The notes below the pieces were generated by a model. That model was not told the DNA's origin. It worked only from the letters and a program-made list of their open reading frames with translations, and did not search any database. This document shows positions 6,036 to 6,947 of a stretch of DNA of 6,947 nucleotides, piece by piece. Within the stretch, counting starts at the first letter, position 1; every line of letters starts with the position of its first letter. Source of the DNA: Alphaproteobacteria bacterium (GTDB lineage Bacteria; Pseudomonadota; Alphaproteobacteria; ATCC43930; CGMCC-115725); contig JAFMSA010000221.1 of the NCBI GenBank assembly GCA_017353855.1, positions 1 through 6,947 of the forward strand, read 5' to 3'. The position numbers were made by a program, and so were the translations under genes.

Positions 6036-6947
6036 TTTCGGCACGAGATGAGCAACTTTAGGCATCACCTCCCGGGCCAGCAGCCGCATTGATTCGTGCC
6101 AGGCTCGGGGATTTCCGCTGTAGTCGAAGCAGAAGAGAAGGAGGCTGCCAAAACCGCCGACTTCGGCGTACATGCGCTCGATTTTCTCGACAACTGTCGC
6201 CGGTGAGCCGATCAGCCAATTATGTTTTGCACAATATTCTGGTGTGATCTCGCTGTCGGAAACGTCGGGATCGTGCTTCAGGAACTGGATGACGCCGACA
6301 TCGGTCAATAGCGGCAGAAAATATTCGCGCATCATCCGGCCCATCATTCCTTCTACCGAGAGCGCCCATGCTTCTGCATCGCTGTCGGCGACGAAGATTT
6401 CGCGAACGAGCCGCCAGTCGGCGCGGCTCGGCTGCCTTCCGCTGCGGCGCGCCCCGTCCTCGACCGACTCCCAGTGGCTGGCGACATAACCGGGGTTGAG
6501 GTTGAGGCTCATCGGCAAGAAGCCGTGCTCCCCGGCGAGCTTCAAGGTGTCCGACCCTTTGCTGACACCTGCCACGCCGATCGGCGGGTGCGGCTTCTGC
6601 AGCGGCCGGATGTGAGGCCGTAACGTCCGCAACATCAGGTCGGTTTTTGTCACCTTCCAGTATTTGCCCGAGTAGTCGAACGGCTCCGGCTCGGTCCACA
6701 GCTTGAGGATGATCTCGAGCGCCTCGCGCGTCATCTCCCGATGCTGCCCGGCATTGCCGTCGACATTGAACATCGCCCAGTCGCTCGGCAAGCCGCTGGC
6801 GGCGACGCCGAAATTGAGCCGCCCCTGCGCCATGTGATCGAGCATCGCGACACGGTTCGCCAGCTCGGCCGGGTGATGATACGGGAGCAAAAATCCGCCG
6901 GGAGCGAGCCGGATCTGGTAGGTCTCCATCAGTGCTTGTGCGATCAG
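6027..6947 (-). CDS. LLM-class flavin-dependent monooxygenase (luciferase-like), N-terminus outside window
   Basis: Members of this bacterial-luciferase-like (TIM-barrel) superfamily use reduced FMN and O2 to oxidise an organic substrate, usually with a separate flavin reductase. The frame is open to the window edge, and six codons (LIAQAL) precede the first visible ATG at 6929, which is therefore probably internal. About 306 residues are seen, so roughly 50-80 are missing if it has the usual 360-390. Counting from that ATG, signatures are FLLPYHHP (13-20), LDHMAQGRLNFGVA (30-43), KPHPPIGVAG (112-121) and the C-terminal GSPATVVEKIERM (241-253). The sequence resembles members often named limonene 1,2-monooxygenase-like, but the substrate cannot be inferred. 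It points the same way as the kor operon, yet 360 bases and a terminator-like hairpin lie between, so it is probably transcribed separately. Confidence 0.87.
   Translation of the reverse strand: MIAQALMETYQIRLAPGGFLLPYHHPAELANRVAMLDHMAQGRLNFGVAASGLPSDWAMFNVDGNAGQHREMTREALEIILKLWTEPEPFDYSGKYWKVTKTDLMLRTLRPHIRPLQKPHPPIGVAGVSKGSDTLKLAGEHGFLPMSLNLNPGYVASHWESVEDGARRSGRQPSRADWRLVREIFVADSDAEAWALSVEGMMGRMMREYFLPLLTDVGVIQFLKHDPDVSDSEITPEYCAKHNWLIGSPATVVEKIERMYAEVGGFGSLLLFCFDYSGNPRAWHESMRLLAREVMPKVAHLVPKPV

Noticed and set aside
6927..6929. ATG as true start of the LLM monooxygenase
   Set aside because: The open frame runs past it to the window edge, and the family needs about 50-80 more N-terminal residues, so the start is outside.

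Overview
The window suggests a GC-rich alphaproteobacterium, most likely of the Hyphomicrobiales (Bradyrhizobium/Rhodopseudomonas-like). This rests on the DnaN C-terminus and the KorA/KorB/flavoprotein sequences as I know these families; no search was run. Coding is dense. Four genes are confidently recognised, two of them cut by the window edges.

Layout. Positions 1-362 (+) hold the 3' end of dnaN, the replicative sliding clamp. Positions 363-849 are a GC-rich stretch without a convincing gene; it separates dnaN from a convergent gene cluster. On the minus strand, in transcription order, are: the 3' part of an LLM-class flavin-dependent monooxygenase (6947 down to 6027); a 360-base leader (6026-5667) with a terminator-like hairpin, two promoter candidates and several repeats; a 595-residue FAD/NAD(P)/iron-sulfur oxidoreductase (5666-3879); korA, a gamma-alpha fused 2-oxoacid:ferredoxin oxidoreductase subunit (3854-1992); and korB, the TPP-binding beta subunit (1905-850).

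The last three genes form one transcription unit by spacing and function. KorA and KorB together make a CoA-dependent 2-oxoacid (most likely 2-oxoglutarate) oxidoreductase. The flavoprotein looks like glutamate synthase small subunit at first sight, but it ends in a two-cluster ferredoxin domain and has no glutamate synthase large subunit beside it. The best reading is a third subunit that wires the enzyme to NAD(P), giving a 2-oxoglutarate:NAD(P)+ oxidoreductase of the type described in aromatic-degrading betaproteobacteria. It could serve as a low-potential alternative to the 2-oxoglutarate dehydrogenase step, or run in reverse for reductive carboxylation.

Points most worth a second look are the three-component Kor enzyme, the absence of recF after dnaN, a Gly-to-Ser change in a conserved KorA loop, and the structured leader before the Kor operon. 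No RNA gene, CRISPR array, insertion sequence or attachment site was seen.
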